From: Jingyaoa shaoxingensis
GTDB taxonomy: Bacteria; Bacillota; Clostridia; Lachnospirales; Lachnospiraceae
Direction of reading: 5' to 3'
Assembly: GCF_014385005.1 (NCBI RefSeq)
Contig: NZ_JACRSZ010000031.1
Location: forward strand, 1-11,800
DNA length: 11,800 nt
Numbering within the stretch: the stretch's first letter is position 1; each line of letters begins with the position of its first letter. Shown piece by piece: positions 1-7,241 of the stretch. The position numbers were made by a program, and so were the translations under genes. The notes below the pieces were generated by a model. The model had not been told where the DNA came from, ran no database searches, and saw only the letters and a program-made list of their open reading frames with translations.

Positions 1-142
1 AAATCAACATACTAGCTAATCTATCCCTTTTACTGTTTTATAAGGTCAGTTCCTTGAATGTTAAAACTTTTTTAGAATCTTTCAAGGTTGTTTCACTGTT
101 CAATTATCAAGGTTCTTTGCTGTTGTTCTCATCAGCAGCAAC
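1..142 (-). promoter_or_regulatory. rRNA operon leader with boxA-like element (16S outside window)
   Basis: Read on the minus strand, this stretch follows two strong tandem promoters and contains AACCTTGATAATTGAACA (within 98-116). That resembles the boxA-containing leaders before Gram-positive rRNA genes, of the type TTCTTTGAAAACTGAACA. The octamer AACCTTGA occurs a second time a few bases further downstream (about 82-89). A short TTGCTG/CAGCAA hairpin can form near the start of the leader. No 16S start motif is reached before the window edge, so the leader would be at least 140 nt long. That this is an rRNA leader is inferred from the motif and the promoters. A leader to a 5S or tRNA gene cannot be excluded. 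Confidence 0.6.
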
Positions 143-148
143 TTTCAT

Positions 149-177
149 ATCATATCACTGCTTTTTAAGTTTGTCAA
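149..177 (-). promoter_or_regulatory. rRNA-type promoter P2
   Basis: On the minus strand there is a perfect TTGACA (172-177), a 17-nt spacer and TATGAT (149-154), one base from the consensus -10. Upstream of the -35 lie A-rich tracts (about 178-200) that look like an UP element. Promoters of this strength with A-tracts are typical of rRNA operons, and this one reads into the boxA-like leader. The sequence around the -35 (TTGTTGACAA) repeats that of P1 about 100 bases upstream. Confidence 0.75.
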
Positions 178-252
178 CAACTTTTTTATTTATTTTTCAA
201 TCTTTCGATTGAAGCTTTATGTTTCTTACTGTCTCTCTCAGACAGCTTCATT
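178..252 (-). other. Spacer between tandem rRNA promoters with two small hairpins
   Basis: Transcripts from P1 cross this stretch before reaching P2. It holds two hairpins: TTCAATC/GATTGAA closing a GAAA tetraloop (196-213), and CTGTCT/AGACAG (229-245). Neither is followed by a T-run on the minus strand, so they do not look like terminators. Their role is unknown. Confidence 0.4.
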
Positions 253-281
253 ATATTATCATCCATCCCAGCATTTGTCAA
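253..281 (-). promoter_or_regulatory. rRNA-type promoter P1
   Basis: On the minus strand there is a perfect TTGACA (276-281) with TAATAT (253-258) after a 17-nt spacer. A perfect TATAAT (250-255) also exists, but at a 20-nt spacing. A-tracts at about 284-305 precede the -35 and resemble an UP element. With P2 it forms the tandem P1-P2 arrangement common for rRNA operons. The -35 lies only about 55 bases past the stop codon of the ThrE-type small subunit gene. Confidence 0.65.
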
Positions 282-335
282 CAGCTTTTTTCATTTTTTT
301 ACAAAATTCTTTTATGTTGCTTTTATCGCAATAGC

Positions 336-767
336 CTAATGTTTCATTTTCCTGGTCAGGTCGCAGATGCACCAGGCGATGGCCATTCCCCCGGCGATCC
401 CCAGTGCGCACAGGAAGGTCTGGCTTCCGTATTTTTCTGCCAGTTCGGTATTACCCTCTGCCAGTGCACTCATACAGTAATACAGAGTGCTTCCCGGTAT
501 CAGCGGAATGGCGGAGGTCACAAAAAACGGTGTGGATGGTGCTCCGTATAGCCGGGCCAGGATCTCTGCATAGATGGCCACGCAGAAGCTGGCCACCAAC
601 ATAGATACAAAGATATGGTTCCCATGATGGGACAATAACAAGTAAGCCAGCCAGCCAAGTGCACCTCCTACTGCTGCCGCCGGAAGATATCTTTTATTAA
701 TATGAAAGATGAGCCCAAATCCCACAGAGCCTGCCGCACCTGTGAGCAGTTGTGTAATTACATTCAT
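336..767 (-). CDS. ThrE/YjjB-type exporter, small membrane subunit
   Basis: This 143-residue, very hydrophobic protein has about four membrane segments (roughly 10-20 plus 28-46, 52-70, 84-100 and 118-134). It carries the IPLIPGSTLYY motif (87-97) typical of the ThrE_2 family (formerly DUF3815). Known relatives are the C-terminal half of corynebacterial ThrE, which exports L-threonine and L-serine, and E. coli YjjB, which works with YjjP and has been linked to succinate export. The substrate here cannot be read from sequence. The ATG directly abuts the TAA of the large-subunit gene (TAAATG), with a GGGGGA-like ribosome site inside that gene, so the two are almost certainly co-translated and form one membrane complex. 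No clear terminator follows before the rRNA promoters. Confidence 0.88.
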   Translation of the reverse strand: MNVITQLLTGAAGSVGFGLIFHINKRYLPAAAVGGALGWLAYLLLSHHGNHIFVSMLVASFCVAIYAEILARLYGAPSTPFFVTSAIPLIPGSTLYYCMSALAEGNTELAEKYGSQTFLCALGIAGGMAIAWCICDLTRKMKH

Positions 768-1535
768 TTACCAGATCCCCCTTACCAGCCAGATAGCCGC
801 AAAAAATCCCAGCGCCAGCGCCGCTGCCAGCAATAACGCCTCAATCAGCCTCATACTGGCTGATATGGTATCCCCCAGCAGAACATCCCGTATGGCATTG
901 GTGAACATCAGTCCTGGTATCAGCAACATGATATCACCAATCATGATCTTGTCCATATGCAATATTGGAAAGATTCTGCTGACCACACAGATCCCCACAC
1001 CGCTTAAGAACGATGCGGCTATCTGATAAGCCACAGAATTCAGACAGATTGGTTCCATATAAGTTTCCAGAAGCCAGATCACCGCTCCCATCAATCCGGC
1101 AAACAAAAAGTCCCAGATACTGCCACCATAGAATACAGCAAAGCTGGCCGCTGCCAGTACATTCCCCAGCAACAGCATTTTCTCACTGGAGCCAGTGGAT
1201 AATATCTGATCCAGCTGCTGTTCAAACTCATCCACCGCTATCCGGCCACTACAGATCTGTCTGCTCAGTTCGTTCAATTCCTCCAGTTTCACAAAATCAT
1301 TACCCCCTGACTTCTTCAGCCGTCTGGTCTGGGTCAATGGCTCTTTTCCAGGCATCTTCATGGTAATGATAATGCTGGAGGTAATCACGAACACATTCAT
1401 CTCTTCTGCACCATAGGCATAACCGATACGATTCAGGGTATCCTCCACCCGGTAAATCTCCGCCCCGCTGTTCTGCAGCGCTTCTCCCATCTGAATCAGT
1501 ACATTCAGAAATCCACTATCTGATCTGCTGTCCAT
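768..1535 (-). CDS. ThrE/YjjP-type exporter, large subunit
   Basis: A 255-residue protein of the ThrE_1 family (formerly DUF1212). The N-terminal soluble part (1-115) carries the family hallmark GAEIYRVEDT (24-33). About five membrane segments follow (roughly 119-138, 141-157, 168-187, 197-213 and 230-250), with a conserved IPGLMFTNAIRD stretch (206-217). In split systems this half pairs with the DUF3815 subunit encoded directly downstream. Corynebacterial ThrE exports threonine and serine by proton antiport, while E. coli YjjP/YjjB was linked to succinate export, so serine/threonine and dicarboxylate export are both possible. The start is supported by a GGAAGGA ribosome site about 8 bases upstream and an extended -10 promoter. 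Closeness to a serine dehydratase operon mildly favours an amino-acid role. Confidence 0.88.
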   Translation of the reverse strand: MDSRSDSGFLNVLIQMGEALQNSGAEIYRVEDTLNRIGYAYGAEEMNVFVITSSIIITMKMPGKEPLTQTRRLKKSGGNDFVKLEELNELSRQICSGRIAVDEFEQQLDQILSTGSSEKMLLLGNVLAAASFAVFYGGSIWDFLFAGLMGAVIWLLETYMEPICLNSVAYQIAASFLSGVGICVVSRIFPILHMDKIMIGDIMLLIPGLMFTNAIRDVLLGDTISASMRLIEALLLAAALALGFFAAIWLVRGIW

Positions 1536-1573
1536 TTTTATTGTCCTTCCATATCATCATATTCTGTTTCCAT

Positions 1574-1601
1574 ACTATAACATTCTACCTGCATTTGTAA
1601 A
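1574..1601 (-). promoter_or_regulatory. Promoter of the ThrE-type exporter operon
   Basis: On the minus strand there is TTTACA (1596-1601), a 16-nt spacer and TATAGT (1574-1579). A TG one base upstream of the -10 gives an extended -10. It lies about 40 bases before the start codon at 1535 and just past the terminator of the peptide importer operon, so the exporter pair is probably a separate transcription unit. Confidence 0.6.
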
Positions 1602-1604
1602 CAA

Positions 1605-1652
1605 GATAAAAAGCCGGAATACCTCTGCATCTTACAAAAGTATTCCGGCTTT
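1605..1652 (-). terminator. Rho-independent terminator of the peptide importer operon
   Basis: The arms AAAGCCGGAATAC and GTATTCCGGCTTT (outer limits 1610-1652) form a perfect 13-bp stem. On the minus strand the stem is followed by TTTTTATC. It begins 16 bases after the stop codon of the last importer gene and so ends the five-gene operon. The loop of about 17 nt is longer than usual. Confidence 0.9.
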
Positions 1653-1667
1653 GGATTTCACGATATT

Positions 1668-2627
1668 TTATTTGTCTGCTACCAGATGACACGCTACCAT
1701 GTGTCCATTCCCCACATCTACCAGCTTCGGTTCATTCTTACTGCACCCTTCTTTTCGGAAACGGCAGCGTCCGCAGAAACGGCAGCCTTCCGGTGGATTC
1801 ACCGGACTCGGTACGTCTCCTTCCAGAATGATACGCTGGCGTTTTTCCACATCCAGTCTTGGAATCGGAATCGCAGACAGCAGCGCCTGAGTATATGGAT
1901 GCAGCGGATTTTCAAAGATATCTTTGTAATCAGCCATTTCCACGATCTTACCAAGGTACATAACTGCAATACGGTCACTAACATGCTTTACTACGCTCAG
2001 GTTATGAGAAATAAACAGATAGGTCAGTCCCAGATCCTTCTTCAACTGATTCATCAGGTTCAGTATCTGTGCCTGTACACTCACATCCAGTGCGGATACC
2101 GGCTCATCCATAACGATGAATTCCGGATTGATAGACAGAGCACGGGCAATACCGATACGCTGTCTTCTTCCACCGTCCAGCTCATGTGGATAAGAAGTAG
2201 AAAGTCTGCGTTCCAGACCTACAATATCCATAACCTCATGCACACGGTTATATAAATCTTTCTTATTATCATATACCTTATTTACCAGTAATGGCTCTGA
2301 AATTAATTCTTCTATATTCAGACGCGGATTCAGAGAAGAATACGGATCCTGAAATACGATCTGCATCTTCTTTCTCATTTCCTTCATCTGTGCTGCATTC
2401 AGTTTTACCACATCCGTCCCACGAAATAATACTTCACCGCTGGTGGGTTCATGAAGTCTCAAAATGGCACGACCGGTGGTAGATTTACCACAGCCTGATT
2501 CTCCTACAAGACCAAGGGTTTCTCCCTGATTGATAGAAAAACTGACATCATCTAATGCATGCAGCATTCCTTTTTTGGTTTTGAAATATTTTTTCAGATT
2601 CTTTACTTCAAGAATCGTCTCTGCCAT
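1668..2627 (-). CDS. dppF: Dipeptide/oligopeptide ABC importer ATPase (DppF/OppF type)
   Basis: This 319-residue cytoplasmic ATPase is one of two that drive peptide import through the DppB/DppC channel. Walker A is GESGCGKST (42-50), the Q-loop is Gln93, Walker B is IVMDEP (171-176) and the H-loop is His208. The ABC signature reads LDGGRRQR (150-157) instead of the usual LSGGQ, a variant I recall from other clostridial OppF/DppF proteins. The C-terminal oligopeptide-transporter extension (about 235-319) has a cysteine group (Cys282, 285, 288, 295, 313) like that of DppD proteins reported to bind a 4Fe-4S cluster. The ATG abuts the TAA of the preceding ATPase gene and has a perfect GGAGG 8 bases upstream. 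It is the last gene of the operon. Whether the substrate is di- or oligopeptide cannot be decided. Confidence 0.93.
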   Translation of the reverse strand: MAETILEVKNLKKYFKTKKGMLHALDDVSFSINQGETLGLVGESGCGKSTTGRAILRLHEPTSGEVLFRGTDVVKLNAAQMKEMRKKMQIVFQDPYSSLNPRLNIEELISEPLLVNKVYDNKKDLYNRVHEVMDIVGLERRLSTSYPHELDGGRRQRIGIARALSINPEFIVMDEPVSALDVSVQAQILNLMNQLKKDLGLTYLFISHNLSVVKHVSDRIAVMYLGKIVEMADYKDIFENPLHPYTQALLSAIPIPRLDVEKRQRIILEGDVPSPVNPPEGCRFCGRCRFRKEGCSKNEPKLVDVGNGHMVACHLVADK

Positions 2628-3623
2628 TTACTTCACCTCCTTAGTATCATCAAATCTGTGACAACTGATGGTATGTCCAGGTTCTACTTCCAGATGCTTT
2701 GGCATCTGCTTGCTGCATTCCTCACAGGCATATGGACATCTTGGATGGAAAGTACATCCAGACGGCAGATCTGTTGGATCCGGTGTGAGGCCTTTTATGA
2801 TCTTCAGTTCTTCCTGTTCATGATAGATATCTGGAATGGAATCAAACAATCCAACAGTATATGGATGGTGTGGCTTCTCTGGTGTAAAAATATCCACTTT
2901 ATCGCCATATTCTACCACATTTCCTGCATACATAATTGCTACTTTATCACAGATCTCAGCCACGATACCCAGGTCATGAGTAATCATAATCATAGAAGTA
3001 TCATACTGATCCTTCAGTCCTTTCATCAGTTCCAGCATCTGTGCCTGAATCGTTACATCCAGTGCAGTGGTCGGTTCATCGGCAATCAGCAGTTCCGGAT
3101 TACAGGCCAGCGCAATTGCAATAACCACACGCTGCTTCATACCACCTGAGAACTGATGTGGATAATCTGAAGCTCGTTCCGGACGAATGCCAACGGTCTT
3201 CAGCATCTCCAGGGCTTTTTTATGAGCATCTGCTTTACTCAGGTGATCATGCAGACGGATTCCTTCTGCAATCTGATCACCGACGGTCATAACCGGATTC
3301 AATGATGTCATAGGATCCTGGAAGATCATAGAGATCTTTTCTCCACGAATACGAGTCATGTCTTTATTGGATTTGTTTAAAATTTCTTCGCCATTATATT
3401 TGATGGATCCGCTGATTACCTTTCCCTGTGGATGTGGCAGCAGATTCAAAATACTCAGAGCGGTTGTTGTCTTTCCTGCACCAGTTTCTCCTACAAATCC
3501 AAGGGTCTCCTTAGGTGCAACTTCCAGATTTAATCCGTTGACTGCATGTACCACACCGCCATTTGTATGATATTCTACCGTCAGATCACGGATCTCAAGT
3601 AAATTCTTTTTCTCGTTATCCAT
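2628..3623 (-). CDS. dppD: Dipeptide/oligopeptide ABC importer ATPase (DppD/OppD type)
   Basis: A 331-residue ATPase, partner of the DppF/OppF protein encoded immediately downstream. Walker A is GETGAGKTT (45-53), the Q-loop is Gln102, the signature is FSGGMKQR (158-165), Walker B is LLIADEP (178-184) and the H-loop is His216. The C-terminal extension (about 252-331) holds GCTFHPRCPYACEECS (289-304) and Cys321, the cysteine pattern of the oligo_HPY domain seen in DppD/OppD. The ATG has an AGGAGGAGAGG ribosome site. The stop codon touches the start of dppF, which implies translational coupling and balanced amounts of the two ATPases. It follows dppC by 12 bases. A glutathione- or nickel-type member of the same superfamily is possible but less likely beside a peptidase. 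Confidence 0.93.
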   Translation of the reverse strand: MDNEKKNLLEIRDLTVEYHTNGGVVHAVNGLNLEVAPKETLGFVGETGAGKTTTALSILNLLPHPQGKVISGSIKYNGEEILNKSNKDMTRIRGEKISMIFQDPMTSLNPVMTVGDQIAEGIRLHDHLSKADAHKKALEMLKTVGIRPERASDYPHQFSGGMKQRVVIAIALACNPELLIADEPTTALDVTIQAQMLELMKGLKDQYDTSMIMITHDLGIVAEICDKVAIMYAGNVVEYGDKVDIFTPEKPHHPYTVGLFDSIPDIYHEQEELKIIKGLTPDPTDLPSGCTFHPRCPYACEECSKQMPKHLEVEPGHTISCHRFDDTKEVK

Positions 3624-3635
3624 ATTCCTCTCCTC

Positions 3636-4493
3636 CTATTTCTTCTGCTTTGGATCCAGTGCGTCACGAAGTCCGTCACCCAGTACATTCAGAGCAAAGA
3701 TGGTGATCATAATCGCAAGACCTGGGAACATGGTCATATAAGCATAGTCTCTAATATAACTTCTTGCAGAAGAAAGCATAGAACCCCATTCCGGAGTTGG
3801 CGGGGAAATACCCAGTCCAACAAAGCTAAGTCCGGCCGCTGTCAGGATCGCCATAGCTACACCCAATGTGGCCTGTACGATAATCGGAGCCAGACAGTTC
3901 GGAATAATGTGTTTGAAAATAATACGCAGATCCGATGATCCTGCTGCCTTAGCTGCCTCGATAAATTCCTGATCTTTTACAGAAAGCACTGATGCACGCA
4001 CGATTCTGGCATAATGCGGAATCGAAGAAATACCGACTGCGAGCATCAGGTTAAACAGACCATTTCCAAGTACTGCCACAATGGCAATCGCTAAAATGAT
4101 CTGTGGAATAGATAACAGAATATCCATTAGTCGCATGATAATGTTGTCAACGGTTGCTCCATAGTAACCGGAAAATGCTCCAAGAAGTACACCAATCACC
4201 ATGGCAATTGCTACCGCTACGAAACCAATCAACAGAGATATTCTCGTTCCATATACTACACGGCTGAAAATATCACGTCCAAACTCATCTGTTCCAAACC
4301 AGTGCTGTGCACTTGGTCCCTGGAAGCAGCTCAACAGATCCTGTTGGTCAAAACTATAAGGTGCAATAAAGTTTGCAAAAATCGCTACTAAGAAAATAAT
4401 AACGATAATAATCAGTCCCAGTACCGCCAGTTTGTTTTTTCGAAGGCGTTTCCATATATCGCCCAGCTGGGCAAATTTCTTTTTCTTTTCCAT
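3636..4493 (-). CDS. dppC: Peptide ABC importer permease (DppC/OppC type)
   Basis: This 285-residue inner-membrane permease forms the transport channel with DppB. It has the N-terminal OppC_N-type helix (about 22-45), then the characteristic GTDEFGRDIFSRVVYGTR (67-84), five further membrane helices, and the EAA loop EFIEAAKAAGSSDLRIIFKH (176-195), which docks onto the ATPases. Length and motif order match a full-length family member. The ATG is preceded by a GGAGGAG ribosome site, and the gene sits 13 bases downstream of dppB. Nothing looks damaged. Confidence 0.93.
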   Translation of the reverse strand: MEKKKKFAQLGDIWKRLRKNKLAVLGLIIIVIIFLVAIFANFIAPYSFDQQDLLSCFQGPSAQHWFGTDEFGRDIFSRVVYGTRISLLIGFVAVAIAMVIGVLLGAFSGYYGATVDNIIMRLMDILLSIPQIILAIAIVAVLGNGLFNLMLAVGISSIPHYARIVRASVLSVKDQEFIEAAKAAGSSDLRIIFKHIIPNCLAPIIVQATLGVAMAILTAAGLSFVGLGISPPTPEWGSMLSSARSYIRDYAYMTMFPGLAIMITIFALNVLGDGLRDALDPKQKK

Positions 4494-4506
4494 ATGTACT
4501 CTCCTC

Positions 4507-5436
4507 CTACTTATACTGCGCTTTGATACGCGGATCTACAAATGCATATAACAGGTCAACCAGGAGGTTTACAATACTGAACGCCAGTGCAATGATCAGC
4601 ACACCGCCCTGTACCGTAGGGAAGTCACGCATCTTGATGGAGTCCACCATCAGTCGTCCAATTCCAGGAATAGAAAAAATAGACTCTGTCAGAACTGCTC
4701 CACCCAGCAGAGTACCAAACTGCAGACCTGCAGATGTAATAATCGGAATCAGAGCATTTCCCAGTGCGTGTCTGATGATAACAGTTTTCTCATGGAGACC
4801 TTTTGCTCTTGCTGTCTTGATATAATCCATATTGATAACTTCCAGCATACTGGATCTGGTCATACGGGTAATAACTGCTACAGACTGAGCCCCCAGTGAT
4901 ACTGCTGGCAGAATCAGATGTAATGGAGTGTTAAATCCAGAAGACGGAAGCCAGCCCAATTTTACAGAAAACAACAGTGTCAGCAGCAGTCCCAGCCAGA
5001 ACACCGGCATGGAAATCCCCAGCAATGCAAACGCCATAGAACACATATCAAAAATCGAATACTGCTTGATCGCAGAAATAATTCCAATTGGAATACCCAG
5101 AACCAATGCAAATAACATAGAACAAAATGCCAGTTTTACCGTAGCCGGGAAACAGTCTTTGATCAGATCAATTACCGGCTTCTTTGTGGAATAAGAAGTT
5201 CCCAGATCTCCATGGAGAATCAGGTTCTTCATATATCTTCCATACTGTACCAGGAATGGATCATTAAGTCCCTGTTCTTCCCGGTACTGCTCTACTGCTT
5301 CCGGAGAAGCCGAATCGCCCAGTACCAGTCTGGCCGGATCGCCAGGAGTGATGTACAGCATAGAAAATATGATAAAGGTAACACCCAGTAATACCGGGAT
5401 CATCATTAATAAACGCTTACCTACATATTTTAGCAT
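4507..5436 (-). CDS. dppB: Peptide ABC importer permease (DppB/OppB type)
   Basis: A 309-residue permease with six predicted membrane helices: about 9-29, 100-121, 131-158, 172-190, 228-252 and 278-300. An N-terminal TPGDPA (30-35) and GDLGTSY (76-82) typical of DppB precede the helices of the binding_protein-dependent transport domain. The EAA loop is MDYIKTARAKGLHEKTVI (203-220). The start has a weaker AAAGGAAAG ribosome site than the neighbouring genes and lies 83 bases after the binding-protein gene, across a stable hairpin. This fits lower expression of the membrane part than of the binding protein. Confidence 0.93.
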   Translation of the reverse strand: MLKYVGKRLLMMIPVLLGVTFIIFSMLYITPGDPARLVLGDSASPEAVEQYREEQGLNDPFLVQYGRYMKNLILHGDLGTSYSTKKPVIDLIKDCFPATVKLAFCSMLFALVLGIPIGIISAIKQYSIFDMCSMAFALLGISMPVFWLGLLLTLLFSVKLGWLPSSGFNTPLHLILPAVSLGAQSVAVITRMTRSSMLEVINMDYIKTARAKGLHEKTVIIRHALGNALIPIITSAGLQFGTLLGGAVLTESIFSIPGIGRLMVDSIKMRDFPTVQGGVLIIALAFSIVNLLVDLLYAFVDPRIKAQYK

Positions 5437-5465
5437 AGACGTCTTTCCTTTCTGTTTTTCTCATT

Positions 5466-5511
5466 GGAAAAGGGGAAGCGGCAGCTTCCCCCGTTGTAAA
5501 TCCGCTTTTCC
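5466..5511 (-). other. Intercistronic hairpin between binding protein and permease genes
   Basis: On the minus strand GGGGAAGC/GCTTCCCC form a perfect 8-bp stem around a 4-nt loop (5472-5491). The outer arms GGAAAAG (5505-5511) and CTTTTCC (5466-5472) can extend it. It begins 8 bases after the binding-protein stop codon. The following T-run is short, so it would at most be a partial terminator. Such hairpins between a binding-protein gene and its permease gene commonly stabilise the upstream mRNA or reduce read-through, giving excess binding protein. That role is inferred here. Confidence 0.7.
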
Positions 5512-5519
5512 TGCAACAT

Positions 5520-7055
5520 TTACTCAAAGTAAATGTTGTATAATGGATGATAACCATATGCTGTAGGTTCAAATCCCTTCATGTTGGCCTTTGCACCAAC
5601 AACTACTTCTCCATTGTTCAGGAATACCCATGGTGCTTCTGCTGCAATCTCTTCCTGCAGTTCTTTGTAAACTGCTTCTCTGTCCTCAGAGTCTGGCATG
5701 GATCTTCCTTTTTCCAGCAGTTCATCTACTTTTTCACTGCTGAAGTTTGCGTAGTTATTACCAACCTGTCCGTTTGTCTGAGAATGGAATACAGCGTAAA
5801 CTGCCATATCCGGATCAGCAGTCTGGCAGGTCCATCCTACCATAATCGCATCCTGTTCACGTCTGTCTGCCTTGTCCAGAAGTGCGCCCCATTCCAGAAC
5901 TTCAATTTCTACATCAATTCCAACTTCTTTTAACTGGCTCTGAATGATCGTAGCCATATCAATTCTTTCCTGACGTTCGTTTGTGGAGATCACCAGCTTC
6001 TGACCTTCCTGAATGCCTGCTGCTGCCAGCAGTTCTTTTGCTTTTTCTACATTGTATTCATGTGGTGTCAGATCGTTATCGTGATATTTTACGTTCGGTG
6101 CGATCGGACCTGCTGCTGGTGCACCAACTCCACGCCATACTGCGTTGCAGATTGCTGTGGTATCCAGTGCATAAGAGATAGCCTGACGTACATCCGGGTT
6201 GCTCCATGGTTCTTTCTCGCAGTTGAATGCAAGGAAAGTAGTCTGGTTATCTACCTTACGGATCAACTGAAGATTGCTGTTGTCTTCTACACGGCTGATA
6301 TCGTTGGTAGAAATATCAAATGCCATATCTACACCGCCGCTCTCCAGTTCGATAGCACGGTTGGTTGCTTCAGTGATGATACGGAATGTGATCTTGGACA
6401 ATGCCGGTTCTTCTCCGAAATAATCATCATTACGTTCCAATTCGATAGTGTCATTCTTTGTCCAGCTTACGAACTTGAATGGGCCGGTACCGATTGGGTT
6501 ACTTCCGAAGTTATCGCCTTCTGCTTCTACAACAGCTTCTGGAACAATGCTGGCACCTGTATTGGCAAGACCTGCGATGAAACCTGTATTCTGCTGCTGA
6601 AGTTTAAAAGATACTGTGTAATCATCCGGTACTTCAAAGCTGTCCGGATCGATGTCTCCAAAGATGTGAGCTACTGCTGCACTGGCCTGTGCACGTTTCA
6701 GTGAGTATGCTACATCACTTGCCTTTAATTCATCTCCATTGTGGAACTTTACGCCCTGACGAATCTTAAAAGTATAGGTAAGTCCATCATCTGACACTTC
6801 ATAGCTCTCTGCAAGTCTCGGTGTTACGGTACCATCTTCTGCCACATCAATCAGTGTGTCATAGATCTGCGCCATAATGTTGGATGAATATACATTACAT
6901 ACAGCTACCGGGTCGATACTGGTTGCATCGGATCCCATTGCTACAGTCAGCGTATCCTGGGTAGTCTCTGCTGCGGAAACACTCATACTTCCGAACAGCG
7001 CAGTTGCAGATACTGCTGCAGCGATTAAAAATCTCATAAGTCCTTTTCTGCTCAT
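5520..7055 (-). CDS. dppA: Peptide ABC transporter substrate-binding protein (SBP_bac_5), no lipobox
   Basis: This 511-residue extracytoplasmic protein captures peptides and delivers them to the DppBC permease. It has a signal peptide (basic MSRKGLMR, a hydrophobic core to about residue 22, probable cleavage after VSA at 28). The family 5 solute-binding fold follows, with SNPIGTGPFKFVSW, RQAISYALD and a C-terminal YHPLYNIYF. Family members are usually 500-600 residues, so it is full length. The start is secure: GGAGGAG lies 5 bases upstream and no longer in-frame start adds a cysteine. Unusually for a Gram-positive binding protein there is no lipobox cysteine, so the mature protein should not be lipid-anchored. 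It is the first gene of the importer operon, divergent from pepT. The exact peptide preference is not readable. Confidence 0.92.
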   Translation of the reverse strand: MSRKGLMRFLIAAAVSATALFGSMSVSAAETTQDTLTVAMGSDATSIDPVAVCNVYSSNIMAQIYDTLIDVAEDGTVTPRLAESYEVSDDGLTYTFKIRQGVKFHNGDELKASDVAYSLKRAQASAAVAHIFGDIDPDSFEVPDDYTVSFKLQQQNTGFIAGLANTGASIVPEAVVEAEGDNFGSNPIGTGPFKFVSWTKNDTIELERNDDYFGEEPALSKITFRIITEATNRAIELESGGVDMAFDISTNDISRVEDNSNLQLIRKVDNQTTFLAFNCEKEPWSNPDVRQAISYALDTTAICNAVWRGVGAPAAGPIAPNVKYHDNDLTPHEYNVEKAKELLAAAGIQEGQKLVISTNERQERIDMATIIQSQLKEVGIDVEIEVLEWGALLDKADRREQDAIMVGWTCQTADPDMAVYAVFHSQTNGQVGNNYANFSSEKVDELLEKGRSMPDSEDREAVYKELQEEIAAEAPWVFLNNGEVVVGAKANMKGFEPTAYGYHPLYNIYFE

Positions 7056-7104
7056 TTTTCTCCTCCTTTATAATGCTTGCTTGTAAATGAAGCGGACTGT
7101 ATAG

Positions 7105-7134
7105 ATTTTAACACACTAAAGTATTATCTGTCAA
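7105..7134 (-). promoter_or_regulatory. dppA: Promoter of the peptide importer operon
   Basis: On the minus strand there is a perfect TTGACA (7129-7134), an 18-nt spacer and TAAAAT (7105-7110), one mismatch from TATAAT. Transcription would start near 7098 and leave a leader of about 43 nt with the GGAGGAG site and no room for a T-box or riboswitch. The motif TCTGTCAA that contains the -35 recurs at about 7153 and 7254 in the same intergenic region. Confidence 0.6.
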
Positions 7135-7207
7135 TGTCATACATCTGTTTTTCTGTCAAATACAACGTTATTGTTCACTCCATGACCAGCAGCCCCATAA
7201 CTTCTTC

Positions 7208-7235
7208 TTGCGCTTTTAGCACAGGGGTGTATAAT
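7208..7235 (+). promoter_or_regulatory. pepT: pepT promoter
   Basis: A perfect TATAAT (7230-7235) is preceded 16 bases upstream by TTGCGC (7208-7213), a poor -35 match (first three bases only). A TG directly before the -10 may help. The predicted start near 7242 coincides with the left arm of the inverted repeat. The weak -35 fits a regulated promoter. Confidence 0.5.
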
Positions 7236-7241
7236 TATATT

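Noticed and set aside
7056..7104. T-box or riboswitch leader for the peptide importer operon
   Set aside because: The predicted leader is only about 43 nt long, has no terminator hairpin and no T-box sequence.
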